This document shows, in pieces, positions 1 to 10,400 of a stretch of DNA of 33,034 nt; position 1 is the first letter of the stretch, and the number at the start of each line of letters is the position of its first letter. Location of the stretch: positions 1 through 33,034 of the forward strand of contig QQNE01000045.1 of the NCBI GenBank assembly GCA_003402735.1, read 5' to 3'. A model generated the notes under the pieces. The model saw nothing but the letters and a program-made list of their open reading frames with translations. It did not search any database and was not told the origin of the DNA. The position numbers and the translations under genes are program-made. The DNA is from Verrucomicrobiota bacterium. GTDB taxonomy: Bacteria > Verrucomicrobiota > Verrucomicrobiia > Verrucomicrobiales > DEV007.

Positions 1-6
1 CGTGCC

Positions 7-357
7 ATGCCCATCTGGTTGAAATACGCAGTCACGGCGGGACTGGTGGTGATCATCTCCGAATTCGCGAAGCGAAGCGACCGGCTCGGAGCGTTTATTG
101 GTGCGCTGCCCTGGACCACGACGCTGGTGATGATCTGGTTGTTTGTGGAGAAGCAAGGTTCGCAGAAGATCGGCAACCATGCCTGGTATACATTTTGGTA
201 TGTGTTGCCGACGATGCCGATGTTTCTCCTCTTGCCCTGGCTGCTGCAAAAGAACTGGAGTTTTCCGGCAGCGATGGGGGCGTCGGTCCTGCTGACGGTG
301 ATCTGTTTTGGGGTTCTCGGTCTCACGGTGCGGCGGTTTGGGATCGAATTGTGGTGA
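7..357 (+). CDS. DUF3147 family small membrane protein
   Basis: This 116-residue protein consists almost entirely of hydrophobic segments, at about residues 5-20, 33-48, 63-82 and 88-108, so it should be an integral inner-membrane protein with four helices. The KRSDRLGAFIGALPWTT stretch near the N-terminus, with a short polar loop after the second helix, matches the DUF3147/GlpM-like family, whose biochemical role is not established. The length is normal for the family. The ATG at position 7 is near the window edge, so the upstream signals are only partly visible. The next gene starts 51 bases downstream on the same strand, and co-transcription is possible. I am fairly sure of the family and know nothing of the function. 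Confidence 0.8.
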   Translation: MPIWLKYAVTAGLVVIISEFAKRSDRLGAFIGALPWTTTLVMIWLFVEKQGSQKIGNHAWYTFWYVLPTMPMFLLLPWLLQKNWSFPAAMGASVLLTVICFGVLGLTVRRFGIELW

Positions 358-408
358 ATCTGAAACATGGCAGGTTGTCTGTTTTTGGATTTCTGCTAGG
401 ATCTGGGG

Positions 409-915
409 ATGAGTCGATTTCCTTGCGAGGTGGTGGCCTTGGTAGCCCTGGCTCTGACGCCGCTTTTGGCCGCTGAAGAAGTGGACGGGGAGTGGTATGC
501 CCGGATCAAGCTGGGCGGTTTGCGCTTGGGCCTTGCGGAGGCGGGGGTCATCGGAGTCCTTGGTCAACCGGCGGCGAAAGGAGCGCAGGTTGAGGAGGCC
601 GCGACCGGTCTGTTTGTGACTGAGTGGGCCTGGCCGGCTCAGGGGATTCGGATCACCCTGGGGGCGGAGACGAGGAAGGGCGCGCAAGTGGTGGATCGGC
701 TTCAACTGACTGCGCCTTGCAAGCTCAAAACTCCGGAGGGAATCGGGATCGGTTCCACTGCCGCCGCCGTTTTGGCCGCCTACAAATCCCAGCTCGATCC
801 CGAAACACCGCCCACGGAGCGGACCATCGTCGTCGGCAGTCTGTTCGGAGGGATGATCTTCACCCTGGAAAACGGACTGGTCACCGCGATTTTTGTCGGG
901 GCTGCGGCCGAGTGA
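409..915 (+). CDS. Secreted hypothetical protein with BamE/OmlA-like repeats
   Basis: This 168-residue protein has a clear N-terminal signal sequence (hydrophobic core about residues 7-21, likely cleavage near the LLAAEE stretch). Two segments have the pattern glycine-leucine, helix, LG.P: LRLGLAEAGVIGVLGQP near residue 38, and GIGIGSTAAAVLAAY near residue 115. This pattern is typical of the SmpA/OmlA (BamE-like) fold, in which a beta-hairpin follows a short helix. The resemblance comes from reading the sequence and is not a confirmed domain hit. The protein probably sits in the periplasm. The following DUF2293 gene starts only 12 bases after the stop, so the two are likely co-transcribed. 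I do not recognise a specific function. Confidence 0.7.
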   Translation: MSRFPCEVVALVALALTPLLAAEEVDGEWYARIKLGGLRLGLAEAGVIGVLGQPAAKGAQVEEAATGLFVTEWAWPAQGIRITLGAETRKGAQVVDRLQLTAPCKLKTPEGIGIGSTAAAVLAAYKSQLDPETPPTERTIVVGSLFGGMIFTLENGLVTAIFVGAAAE

Positions 916-927
916 TTTGAAGCGGCC

Positions 928-1611
928 ATGGACGAAACCTTTGCTCCCGGTCCTACACCCAACACCGTCCTGGCCAGCGATGGCCGGATGCTCACGGTTC
1001 CGGCGGGATGGACGTTGGTGCCGCCCGGAGATGCCGCGTTGACCCGGCGCATCAAGGCGGGCGGGGCGCATTGGGCGATGGCGGAGAAGAGAGGACGCAA
1101 GTCCTTTTCCCGTGGAGTCTGGACGTCCCTTTCCCCGGCGGCGGTGAGGCGGATCCGGGAAGAATTGGAGGCGGAACGATCCACCGAAGCGTTTGCCAGG
1201 AAGCGACAGGCGGATGCCGGGCGAAGGGAACGGGTCCAGGCGGATTTCGTTGTGGCGTTCCGGGCGGCCATCGCCGGGTTTCTGGACTTTCATCCGAGGC
1301 ACGCGGTGCTGGTTCCCTACCTGGCGCAGTTGGTCGCGGATCAGGCAACGCCCGTGGGTTCCGGCACGGTGGCGCGGACCCGGCGGATTTCGATTGAGGA
1401 GCGGGCGGAGGCGGCGGTGATTGCCTGGATGCGTCACCAAACCACCGGATACGACGGCATGGAGATTCCGCGAGTCAAAGGGAAGCGGCGTGAGGTGCGC
1501 CGGATGTTGGCTCAGCGTTCGCGTGAATTGCTGGAACGCTATCGGCGGGGGGAACCAATCCCGAAGAGTTGTCCCTTGCGATCAGCCTTGCTTGCGGCTT
1601 CGGTTTCCTGA
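928..1611 (+). CDS. DUF2293 domain-containing protein
   Basis: This 227-residue protein is rich in Arg and Glu, has no signal peptide or membrane segment, and is presumably cytoplasmic. The C-terminal part (about residues 150-210) has the DUF2293 pattern: an RRISIEERAEAAV helix, then WMRHQTTGYD, then a basic helix ending in a VRRMLAQRSRELLERYRRG stretch. DUF2293 has no assigned function; the strongly basic C-terminal helix could suggest nucleic-acid binding, but that is a guess. The ATG at 928 follows the previous stop by 12 bases, and the next gene begins 1 base after this stop, so all three appear to form a small operon. Confidence 0.75.
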   Translation: MDETFAPGPTPNTVLASDGRMLTVPAGWTLVPPGDAALTRRIKAGGAHWAMAEKRGRKSFSRGVWTSLSPAAVRRIREELEAERSTEAFARKRQADAGRRERVQADFVVAFRAAIAGFLDFHPRHAVLVPYLAQLVADQATPVGSGTVARTRRISIEERAEAAVIAWMRHQTTGYDGMEIPRVKGKRREVRRMLAQRSRELLERYRRGEPIPKSCPLRSALLAASVS

Positions 1612-1612
1612 C

Positions 1613-2200
1613 ATGAATTTTCCACTTCGTCTCCGCTTCAAGATTCTCACCTTTTTCACCCGGATTGAGGTGACCGACGCCGCTGGGCAGCTGGTTTGTT
1701 TCGTGAAAAAAAAGGCGTTCAAGCTCAAGGAACAGATCGAGGTTTATGGAGACAGGGAAATGGCGCGTCGGCTCCTCTCGATTGAGGCGGACCGGATCAT
1801 CGATTTCTCTGCGGTCTATTCCTTCACCGACATCGAAGGCCGCAAGATCGGATCGGTGGCGCGCAAGGGGATGCGTTCGATCTGGCGGGCTCATTACCTG
1901 ATCAGTGACGACAGTGGCAGGGTGGAGTTCGAGGTGACCGAGGAGAATCCCTGGATCAAAGTTCTTGATGGGTTTTTTGATTCCATTCCGGTGGTGAATC
2001 TCCTGTCAGGGTATTTGCTCAACCCGAGTTATCTGGTGAAGGGGCCCGGCGGCGAGCTCGTATGCAGCGTGCGCAAGCAGCCAGCGTTTCTGGAAGGTGT
2101 CTACCAACTGGAGCAGCATGGTCAAGCGGATGAGGGCGCCATGGCGAGGATCTTGACGGCGGTGATCATGATGGTGTTGTTAGAGCGTTATCGAGGTTGA
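1613..2200 (+). CDS. LURP-one-related (Tubby C-terminal-like fold) protein
   Basis: This 195-residue protein starts at the ATG one base after the DUF2293 stop; a longer in-frame extension would run inside the upstream gene and reads as non-coding. It begins with beta-strand-rich sequence (FKILTFFTRIEVTDAAGQ, then VCFVKKKAFKLKEQIEVY). Alternating strands of the form 'D..G..i..v.rk' recur through to residue 180, as in DUF567/LURP-one proteins, which share the Tubby C-terminal fold. In that family a central hydrophobic helix is buried in a beta barrel; here the last residues (about 178-190, ILTAVIMMVLLERY) could be that helix. Bacterial members are uncharacterised, and phospholipid or scramblase-like roles are only inferred from eukaryotic relatives. 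Confidence 0.72.
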   Translation: MNFPLRLRFKILTFFTRIEVTDAAGQLVCFVKKKAFKLKEQIEVYGDREMARRLLSIEADRIIDFSAVYSFTDIEGRKIGSVARKGMRSIWRAHYLISDDSGRVEFEVTEENPWIKVLDGFFDSIPVVNLLSGYLLNPSYLVKGPGGELVCSVRKQPAFLEGVYQLEQHGQADEGAMARILTAVIMMVLLERYRG

Positions 2201-2344
2201 GTTCTCGTCCGTTGCCGTCGGGCCGGAAAGGTCCGCTAGGAATTGACGAGATGAGTGTCAGGGTGGATGGTGCCGGGGAGGAGTACCGACTCACGGGTTT
2301 GACGAATCCCCGAGTGGCAACCTCACGCACCGCGACACCAAGGC
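2201..2344. promoter_or_regulatory. Intergenic region upstream of recG
   Basis: These 144 bases separate the small four-gene cluster from recG. A hairpin can form between 2219-2224 (CGGGCC) and 2230-2235 (GGTCCG), giving six pairs with one G-T wobble and a GGAAA loop. It has no T-tract, so it is at best a weak terminator candidate. I found no convincing -35/-10 pair. The AAGG just before the recG ATG is a weak ribosome binding site. Confidence 0.3.
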
Positions 2345-4432
2345 ATGGCAGAGTTTCGATTGGATCTGGGAGTGGCCGATCTGCCGGGTGTTTCCGCGAG
2401 ACAGGCTGGTGACTTGGTCAAGCTGGGAATCGTCACGGTCGAGGATCTGCTGCACCACTTTCCGCGTCGCTACGAGGATCGGCGGACGTTTGATCAGTGG
2501 CCAGCGATGCCGATGCCTCATCCGGTCTGCATCCGCGGGCAGGTGAAAGATACCAAGACGCATTGGGGCGGGAGGAGCGGGGGACGGTTTGATTGCATTC
2601 TTGAACCGGTGGAAGAGACGGCCCTGGCGGGGCCGATTGTGCTGAGCTGGTTCAACATGCCGTTCATGAACAAGACGCTCGCGGCCGGGATGGAGCTTTC
2701 GGTTTTCGGTCAGCCGCAACTCTCCGGCAGTCGCCTGGTGATGTTCCATCCGGACTATGAGATTCTCGAAGACGCGGGTGTTGCTTCGCTTCACATGGAT
2801 CGGATTGTGCCGATTCATCCGGCCGGGGCGGGAGTGAAACCGCGTTTTCTGCGCACCCAGATCGACCGCATTTTGGCGCGGTTGGACGAACTGCCGATCG
2901 AGCCGGTGCTGCCTCCGGGGCTGATGGAGACCTTGGTGCCTGGGTTGGCTGGGATCGACCGGCGTTGGGCGTTTCGTGAGATCCATTTTCCGACGAGCAT
3001 GGAGGACATGGCGCGGGCCGAGGAATACCTGGCTCTGGAGGAGTTCGTGGCGCAGCAGATTCAAGTGCTGCGAGGAAAACAGGCCATGGAGGCGCAGCCC
3101 GGGGAAGCTCACGCGGGTCCCGGGTTCCTTCTGGGGGATTTTCTTGCGGATCTCCCCTACGCAATGACGGGGGCCCAGCAGCGTTGTCTCGCGGAAATCC
3201 GTGCGGATCTGGAGCGGGAAAGCCCGATGAACCGGTTGCTCCAGGGGGATGTCGGGGCCGGGAAGACGCTGGTCGCTTTTTCGGCGATGCTCCTTGCGGT
3301 GGAGGCGGGGTTTCAGGCCGCCATCATGGCACCGACCCAAATCCTGGCCGAACAGCACTATCTCAATTTCGTCAAGCAAGCCGCCAAGCTCGATTTGCGG
3401 ATCAGCTTGCGCACCTCGGACCGCACGGACAACAATTTCGCCGGTGGGCTCTTCGGCGCGGACGATGCCCAGATCGTGGTCGGCACCCACTCGTTGATCT
3501 ATGACAAGGTGAAGTTCAAAAACCTCGGTCTCATCGTCATCGACGAGCAGCACAAGTTCGGGGTGGACCAGCGAGGGAGATTGGCGGATCAGGGGCGGAA
3601 CCCAGATATTCTGGTGATGACGGCCACGCCGATTCCGCGCACCCTGACGATGACGGTGTATGGGGATCTGGATGTCTCCGTGCTGGACGAACTACCGAAG
3701 GGCCGGGGCAAGATTGTCACCCGGGTGCGGCCGGATACGAAGATCAAGGAGGCCATTGCCTTTGTCCTGAAAAACCTGGAGGAGGGGCGTCAGGCGTATG
3801 TGGTGTATCCGTTGGTGGAGCAGACCGGCAAGACAAAGGCTCTGTCAGCGACCTCGGAATTCGACAAGTGGCGAGAGAGTTTGCCCGGGTTTGAGTGTGC
3901 CTTGCTCCACGGCAAATTGCATCCGAAGGACAAGGATCGGATCATGGCCCGTTTTCGCGACAACGAGGTGCAGGTTCTGGTGGCCACCACGGTGATTGAG
4001 GTGGGGGTGGATGTGCCCAATGCCAACGTGATGTTGATCTTCAGCGCGGAGCGTTTCGGCCTGGCCCAACTGCATCAGTTGCGTGGCCGGGTGGGACGGG
4101 GAGCGCACAACTCCTACTGCGTTCTCATGTATGGTCCGGGTCAGGAGGAGGCGGCCGAGCGTTTGAAACTTCTCGAGGAGACCCGGGACGGCTTTCGGAT
4201 TGCTGAGGAAGACCTCAAAATCCGTGGCCCGGGCGATGTTTTGGGCACCCGGCAGAGCGGGTTACCGGATCTGCGTTTTGCGCGAATGCTGGTCAACCAC
4301 GGCCTCGTCCAGAAAGCCCGCGAAGTCGCCAGCAGGATCATCGATCAGGATCCGGACCTCTGTCTCCCCGCTCACTTGGCCATCAGTGAGCGGGTCGAAC
4401 GTCTGTCGAGAGCGGCCGCGGGGGTGGTCTGA
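2345..4432 (+). CDS. recG: ATP-dependent DNA helicase RecG
   Basis: This 695-residue protein has the usual length for RecG, the monomeric helicase that remodels stalled replication forks and branch-migrates Holliday junctions. The N-terminal wedge/OB region covers about residues 1-250 and includes the VEDLLHHFPRRYEDR signature. The superfamily 2 helicase core follows: Walker A GDVGAGKT at about 301-308, motif II DEQH at 400-403, motif III TATPIPRTLTMTVYGDLD near 425, and the C-terminal lobe with the LLHGKLHPKDKD, VATTVIEVGVDVPNA and QLHQLRGRVGRG motifs. The RecG C-terminal motif near residue 630 (EEDLKIRGPGDVLGTRQSG) is intact. All motifs are present, so it should be functional. It converges on the giant secreted-protein gene. 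Confidence 0.98.
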   Translation: MAEFRLDLGVADLPGVSARQAGDLVKLGIVTVEDLLHHFPRRYEDRRTFDQWPAMPMPHPVCIRGQVKDTKTHWGGRSGGRFDCILEPVEETALAGPIVLSWFNMPFMNKTLAAGMELSVFGQPQLSGSRLVMFHPDYEILEDAGVASLHMDRIVPIHPAGAGVKPRFLRTQIDRILARLDELPIEPVLPPGLMETLVPGLAGIDRRWAFREIHFPTSMEDMARAEEYLALEEFVAQQIQVLRGKQAMEAQPGEAHAGPGFLLGDFLADLPYAMTGAQQRCLAEIRADLERESPMNRLLQGDVGAGKTLVAFSAMLLAVEAGFQAAIMAPTQILAEQHYLNFVKQAAKLDLRISLRTSDRTDNNFAGGLFGADDAQIVVGTHSLIYDKVKFKNLGLIVIDEQHKFGVDQRGRLADQGRNPDILVMTATPIPRTLTMTVYGDLDVSVLDELPKGRGKIVTRVRPDTKIKEAIAFVLKNLEEGRQAYVVYPLVEQTGKTKALSATSEFDKWRESLPGFECALLHGKLHPKDKDRIMARFRDNEVQVLVATTVIEVGVDVPNANVMLIFSAERFGLAQLHQLRGRVGRGAHNSYCVLMYGPGQEEAAERLKLLEETRDGFRIAEEDLKIRGPGDVLGTRQSGLPDLRFARMLVNHGLVQKAREVASRIIDQDPDLCLPAHLAISERVERLSRAAAGVV

Positions 4433-4436
4433 TCTC

Positions 4437-4450
4437 CCCGGGCCGCCGGG
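4437..4450. terminator. Small GC hairpin between convergent genes
   Basis: CCCGG at 4437-4441 pairs with CCGGG at 4446-4450 around a GCCG loop, inside the 30-base gap between the convergent recG stop and the stop of the giant minus-strand gene. It is symmetric and could serve both directions. There is no T-run on either side, so classical intrinsic termination is doubtful. Confidence 0.35.
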
Positions 4451-4462
4451 AACCTGGTCACT

Positions 4463-7400
4463 TCATTTGGCCGGGACGATCTGGGCCGCTCCCACCTCCC
4501 TGATGCCATCAGTGAAGAAGCCTCCGAGGAGCTTCTGGTCATCGAAGTAGGCCGCCTTGAGGGTCAGGGTCTTGCCGGTGGGGGATTTCACCTTCCAGAT
4601 CAGCAGTCCGTTCGACTGATTGAAACTTCCGCTGGCAGTTGAAAGCGACCACTTGACCGTGTTTCGAGTGACTACCGCAGACCGTTGGAAGTCCGTGGGA
4701 TTCCCCATCAGATCCACCGTGACCTTCGTTTTGCCGAGGAGTTTCTGCAGCGTGGCCGGGGTGTAGAACGAACCGATGGCCTGGAGCGTGATCGGCGTCG
4801 CCTTGCCGGCGATCGTCCAAGTCAGAGTGCCATTGAAGTCGCTGATGCGGGGTTGCGGACTCCAGGTCAGCGTCCCTTGCAACGTATCCGCCGCGTGGGG
4901 AGCGGTGCCGGTGGCGTTGATCGTGAGGGTGCGGTTCACCGCCGTGACATTCTGGGCGAATTGGGTGCCATCGCCCATGTTCAGGACCAAGCGTCCCTTG
5001 AGGGCGGCGTCGAGTGTCAGTGTCCCGTAGCCGTCGCCGATGCCGGTGACGGAGGAGGGCAGGGGAAGCAACAACGTGTATTTGCCGGCCCCGGTCTTGG
5101 TGCGATCGGTTGGGAACAAATCCGTATTGTCGCCACGTCCGTCGCCATCGCTGTTCTTGGATTCGCCGGGATCGTTCGGGAAGGCGTCGAGGCGATCGAC
5201 CACTCCGTCTCCATCCGAATCGAGCGGAGCGGCGGTGGTGATGGCCAAGGCCGCGGCGGCTTTGGCGATCGGGGCCGGTGCAAGGGGGGCTTGAAGCACT
5301 GAGACGTTGTCGATGAGGTTGGCGGAAGTCAGACCCGCGGCGCCCGAAATCGGGACGAGCATGAACTTGGTCTTGGTTTGTCCTGCCGGAACCACATAGG
5401 TGCCCTCATATTTCACCCACGCGGCCTTGCCGGTGGTGAAGGTCTTGATGCGGGTCAGGGTGCCGGTGGCGGGACCGAGATCGAGGGCGACCGTGTCGTT
5501 GCCGCCGCGTCCCCGGTGGTAGAAGGTCCAGGTGAGGGTGGCTCCAGGGGTGGTCGTCAGGATCTGTTCGAGGGAGCCGCCGTCCATTTCCACGAGTTGC
5601 ACCCCTTGTTGCGCCGGGAAGCTGAGGTAGCCGGACTTCCAGACTTCCAGGGTCTTGGTGGATTTGTTGGTGGCCCACCCAGGCACCTGGGTTCCTGCGG
5701 TCAGCTTGAGGAAGGTGGTCGGTTTGGGATTGGTGTCCTCAAAGCTGCCGTTGACGATCAGTTGCACCGGAGTGGCCCCGTTGAGAGGATCGTTCGGGAA
5801 TGGATCCGAATTGTCTCCGATGCCGTCGCCGTCCGTGTCCTTGCTTTCGGCTGGATTGTTGGGGAAGGCGTCCTGGGCGTCCGGAACGCCGTCGCCATCC
5901 GAGTCGAGCGGCGGTGGGGGATTGGGCGAATTCAGGTGTTTTCCGATCGTGATTCCGCTGAGCTTGGCCTGGTCCACGACGGTGATGAACTGGATGGTGA
6001 CGGTGCCCGAGGAAGTGGGCTTGCTGACGTAGCCTTTGACGAAGGCTTTGTTGATTCCTCCGGCGGCAGCGAACACATCGAAGTCGTCGAGCGCTACCTT
6101 TCCATTGACGATCACGTCAAAGAGCCGCTTGCCGGGAGCTGTCCAATAGATCTCGGCAAAGTGCAGGTCGAAGCGATGGAAGGCTGCCGGGTCCAGGCCG
6201 GTGAAGGTGTAGGTGAAGTTCCCGTTGCGCTCGGTCTGATAGATTGCGGCGGGAATGCCGGTGGCCGCACCAGTGACCGCCACGGTGGAGGAATAGGTGC
6301 CGCCGCCGCTGAAGTTGGCATCCGCCAGGAAGGTGCCGGTGATGGGACCTCCAGCGTTCCAAGCCAGCAGGGGTTGCAGGTAGCCGAGGACCGTGTTGTC
6401 CCCAACTCCGTCCTTGTTGGCGTCGGCCCACTCGGTGGGGTCGTTCGGGAAGGCATCGGAGTTGTCGCCGAAGGAATCGCCGTCGGTGTCCTTGGATTCG
6501 AGGGGGTTGTTGGGGAAGGCGTCCTGACTGTCGGGGACTCCGTCGTTGTCGGAGTCGGGGCCGATCACGTTGCCGAGATGCTTGCCGAGGACGATGGCGC
6601 TGACCTTAGCCTGGTCGAGCACCGTGACAAAATCGAGGGTGATCTTTCCGGCGGCATCGGGCTTGAGGAGCACGGCCTTCATGACGGCTTTGTTGATGCT
6701 TCCGGCGGCGGCGAAGATGTCAAAATCGTTCAGCACCACCTTGCCATTGACGTTGACATCGAAGAGCCGTTTGCCCGGGGCGGTCCAGAAGATTTCAGCG
6801 AAGTGCAATTCCACCCGATGATATTGGGCCGGGTTCAAACCGCTGAAGGTGTAGGAGAATGTCTGGTTGCGCTCGGACTGATAGACGGAGCTGGGAACAT
6901 TGGTCGCGGCGTCGGTGATCGCTGCCGTGGTGCTGTAAACTCCGCCGCCGATGAAGCCGGTATCCGCAACGAACGTTCCGACGGCGGTGCCGCCCGAGTT
7001 GACCGCGATCACGGGTTGCAGCGCTCCCAAGACGGTGTTGTCGCCCACGCCGTCTCCGTTGGCGTCCGCCCATTCCGCCGGGTCGTTCGGGAAGGCGTCC
7101 GTGGCGTCGGGCACGCCATCGCCGTCGGTGTCCAAGTTGGTGGAACCGCCGCTGCCGAGGTGTTTCCCGATCACGATCGCGCTGAGTTTGGCCTCATCCA
7201 GCACCGAAGTGAAGACGGCCGTGATCTTGCCGGTGCTGTCGGGCTTGGTCACAAAACTCTTGACCACGACCTTGTTGACCGCGCCTGCGGCGGCAAAAAC
7301 GTCGAAGTCGTTGAGGACCAACTTGCCGTTGAGGGTCACGTCGAACAACCGCTTGGCGGGAGCAGTCCAGAAGACCTCGGCAAAGTGGAGATCGATGCGA

Positions 7401-10400
7401 TGATACGAAGCCGGGTCCAAACCGGTGATGGTATACGTGAAGTTCTTGTTCCGTTCCGTCTTGTAAACGGTGTCGGGAACTCCGGTCGGCATGCCGGAGA
7501 TGGGGGCGGTGCTGGTGTAAGTCCCGCCGCCGGTGAAGTAGGCGTCCCCGCTGAAAGTTCCGGCAGCCACACCGCCGGCGTTGATGGATAGCAGATTCTG
7601 CACGGGACCCAGAACGGTGTTGTCACCCACGCCGTCCCCGTTGGCATCCGCCCACTCCGTCGGGTCGGTGGGGAAGAGGTCGCTGTTGTTGCCGACCCCG
7701 TCGCCGTCGGTGTCCGCCCACTCCAGCGGGTTGTTCGGGAACGCGTCCTGGGCGTCAGGCACACCGTCGCCATCCGCGTCGGCAATGGTCGAAGTCAGCC
7801 CGTTGATCCAGGTGTTGAGCATGGGAATGTATTCCGGGTGCGCGATGGTGGTGCCCAAGGGCGGCATTTGAATGGACGGGTTGCGGCTCGCGTCTCGGAC
7901 CGCAAACACCGAGTTGGCGGCGTCCCCGGGCTTGATGAGCTTGGCATTGACCAAGCCAAGGGTGTCGGCGCTGGGCGTGGCATTGATCAGGCCGGCCAAT
8001 TCCAGCGGCGTGGTCAGCCGGGCATCGAACACCGCACGTCCGGCGGTGCCGCCCGGTCGGTGACAGCTCGAACAGTTCATATCGATGAACGAACGGACCC
8101 TGGTTTCGACGGATGCGGAGGTATCCTTGAGACCCTTCGCCGTGATATAGGTTGGCAGCAGGGTAAGGTTCAGGGACTCGGTGAAAATGGCTTTGGAATT
8201 GAGATAGGTGATCTGGTTCTGTGTGCCCTGGCTGGCGTAAGGATATTGCCAGTTGAGCGCGAGGGTTTTGGCGCCGAGCACCCGTCCTGCCGCTTGTTGG
8301 TGGCAATCCATGCAGGCGCTTTGGCTCGGGAATTCCCAGACTTGGTTGGTGACGGCCCCGCCGGTTTGGGTGACCGGGATGGTTGCGGTGGAGGCGTTGT
8401 TTTGGAGGAAGGCTTCGGTGCCCTCCGTGTTCCATTTGTAGGAAAAGGCGAAGTATCCATCCGCTCCGTGGACCAGGAAGCGCGTTTCAAGGCGGACCAC
8501 GCTGTTGGGGCTTGCGGCGTTGGCAGGCAGTTCAAAATGCTTCACGAAGACCGTGCCCACCGGGAAGGACCATTCTCCGTTCGCCGAGAACACAATCTTT
8601 TCCGCCGTGGTGTTGTGAGTGCCGTCGTTGGGGATGGCCATCCACCGGTGTTTTGCGGCGTTGTCGCTCCAGAGCGGCGACGCCGGTTCGTAGGGGATGA
8701 GGCCAGGAGAAGGGGTAAGGGTGTTCAGGTCCGTGAAAGCGCCGGTCTGGGAAAGAAGGGTGGGCGGCTGTGGATTGGGCAGGCCGACGCTGACCATCTT
8801 GTAGATGATGCCGAGGTTGTAGTTGACGATGTAGAGATTCTGTTTGTTGGGACTGGATTTGACGCCGGAAATACCTCCATCGATGTCCATGATGATGGTG
8901 GGCTCACTGCCAGGCGTCTTGTAATCTTTGGCCCAAAACCGTCCGGAGGTGAAGTCGCAATAGATCAATTTCCCCTTCAGTCCCGGAAGGAGATCGCCTT
9001 GATAGACGTCGCCATCCCCCATCGCATTGCCGTTGCCATTGGCATGGTTGTAAGAGGCGACGTCCTGGGTGAATACACCCATCGGCGTGTTGATCGGGGT
9101 CGGGCTGTTGTAGACGATCGGGACCGGGGCGGCGATGCCTGTTTCAAAGGTTTTCGAGATGGGGCCTTCCCAGTAAGGCCATCCATAGTCGGCCTTCGGT
9201 TTCAGCAAGTTCACCTCTTCCCATTTGTCGCCCATGTTGGAACCCGCATCGAAGAACAAGATGTCGCCAGTCACGGGATCCTTGCTGATGTTCCAGGGGT
9301 TGCGGACACCCTTTCCGTAATGCTCTTTGAGCGCGGTGGGGTTGTCATTGTAAGGGTTGTCGATGGGGATGTGATAGCCGATGCCGGAGAAGTTTCCGGC
9401 GCCTGCATACTTGCCAGTGTTCAGGCTCTTCGTGGTCGAGACTCCGTTGACGATGCCACCCTGCAACGTACGGGTCGGCTTGAGGTTGGTGGGCTTCATG
9501 TCCACATCGATCCGGATGATGGAGCTCTGGAACATGGTGTCCAGGCTCAGGCACTGTGCATATTCTTCATCCGTCCACTCAAGATCCCCATACATCAGGA
9601 TGAGGTAGCCTTGGTTGTCGAAAATCATCGCCCCTCCCGTGTGGTCGAAGATCACGACGTCTTTTGTCTGGATCATCACCAACTCGGTGGAGTTGTCGAT
9701 TTTGCCGGTGACCGGATTCCGCGTGAAGCGGGAGAGCCGGTTGTACATCAACGTGTTCTGGATGGTCTGGTAGTAGACGTAGACAAAATCCTTGTTGGGT
9801 GAACCGGCGACATTGAATTGTGGGTGGAAGCAAAAGGCGCTCAGTCCACCGTTGTTGCCGAGGTTGATCCGGTCGGCGATGTCCATGAAGGTCTCGGTGG
9901 TGGTCGCGGCGGGATTTTCGTCAAAGATCTTCATTTGTCCCCCTCGAAGCCTGGCGATGAGCTTCTGCGGGGTGGTGTTGGGGATCGCGTAAATGCTCAT
10001 CACATTGGGCAACTGGCCCGCGAGGCCAGGGAACGCATTGACCACGTCCCACCCGCCGGACGCGGAGCTTTGCGTGGGGTTCAGGGAGGGAAGTTTTCCG
10101 TTCAGGTAAGGTCCGACCGCTCCGGCAGCGCCCATGCCGGATTGGATCTTGGTCTTTGCCGTGTATGGTCCGGTGAACAGGACCTTGGCCTCGATGGCGC
10201 TGATCTTGGCGTTGTCCACTTCCGTGTTGAAGCTGAGCAACAATTGGCCGCTGGCATTCGCATTGGCCAGAAAGGTTTCCACGATCGCCTTGTTCTTTCC
10301 TCCCGCCTTGGCCACAATATCGTATCCGGAGAGGATAGCCTTTCCGTTGAGATCCACGCTGAAGAGCCGTTTGCCGGTCTCGGCCCAGTAGATTTCTGCG

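Noticed and set aside
2197..2412. Small plus-strand open frame bridging into recG
   Set aside because: It has no ribosome binding site or domain, overlaps the recG start in another frame, and is Arg/Gly/Ser-rich as expected for chance frames here.
5378..7591. Long plus-strand open frame of over 700 codons opposite the giant gene
   Set aside because: It is the antisense of a GC-rich coding strand. The translation is Gly/Val/Glu-rich with no domain, and the minus-strand reading contains clear malectin and TSP3 motifs.
5095..7790. Short regular repeats that could suggest a CRISPR array
   Set aside because: Repeats are in-frame TSP3 codons with a coding period and degenerate third positions; no constant direct repeat with unique spacers.
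7838..9802. Plus-strand open frame of about 650 codons
   Set aside because: Opposite the propeller and diheme cytochrome parts of the giant gene, whose motifs are unmistakable; the antisense reading shows none.
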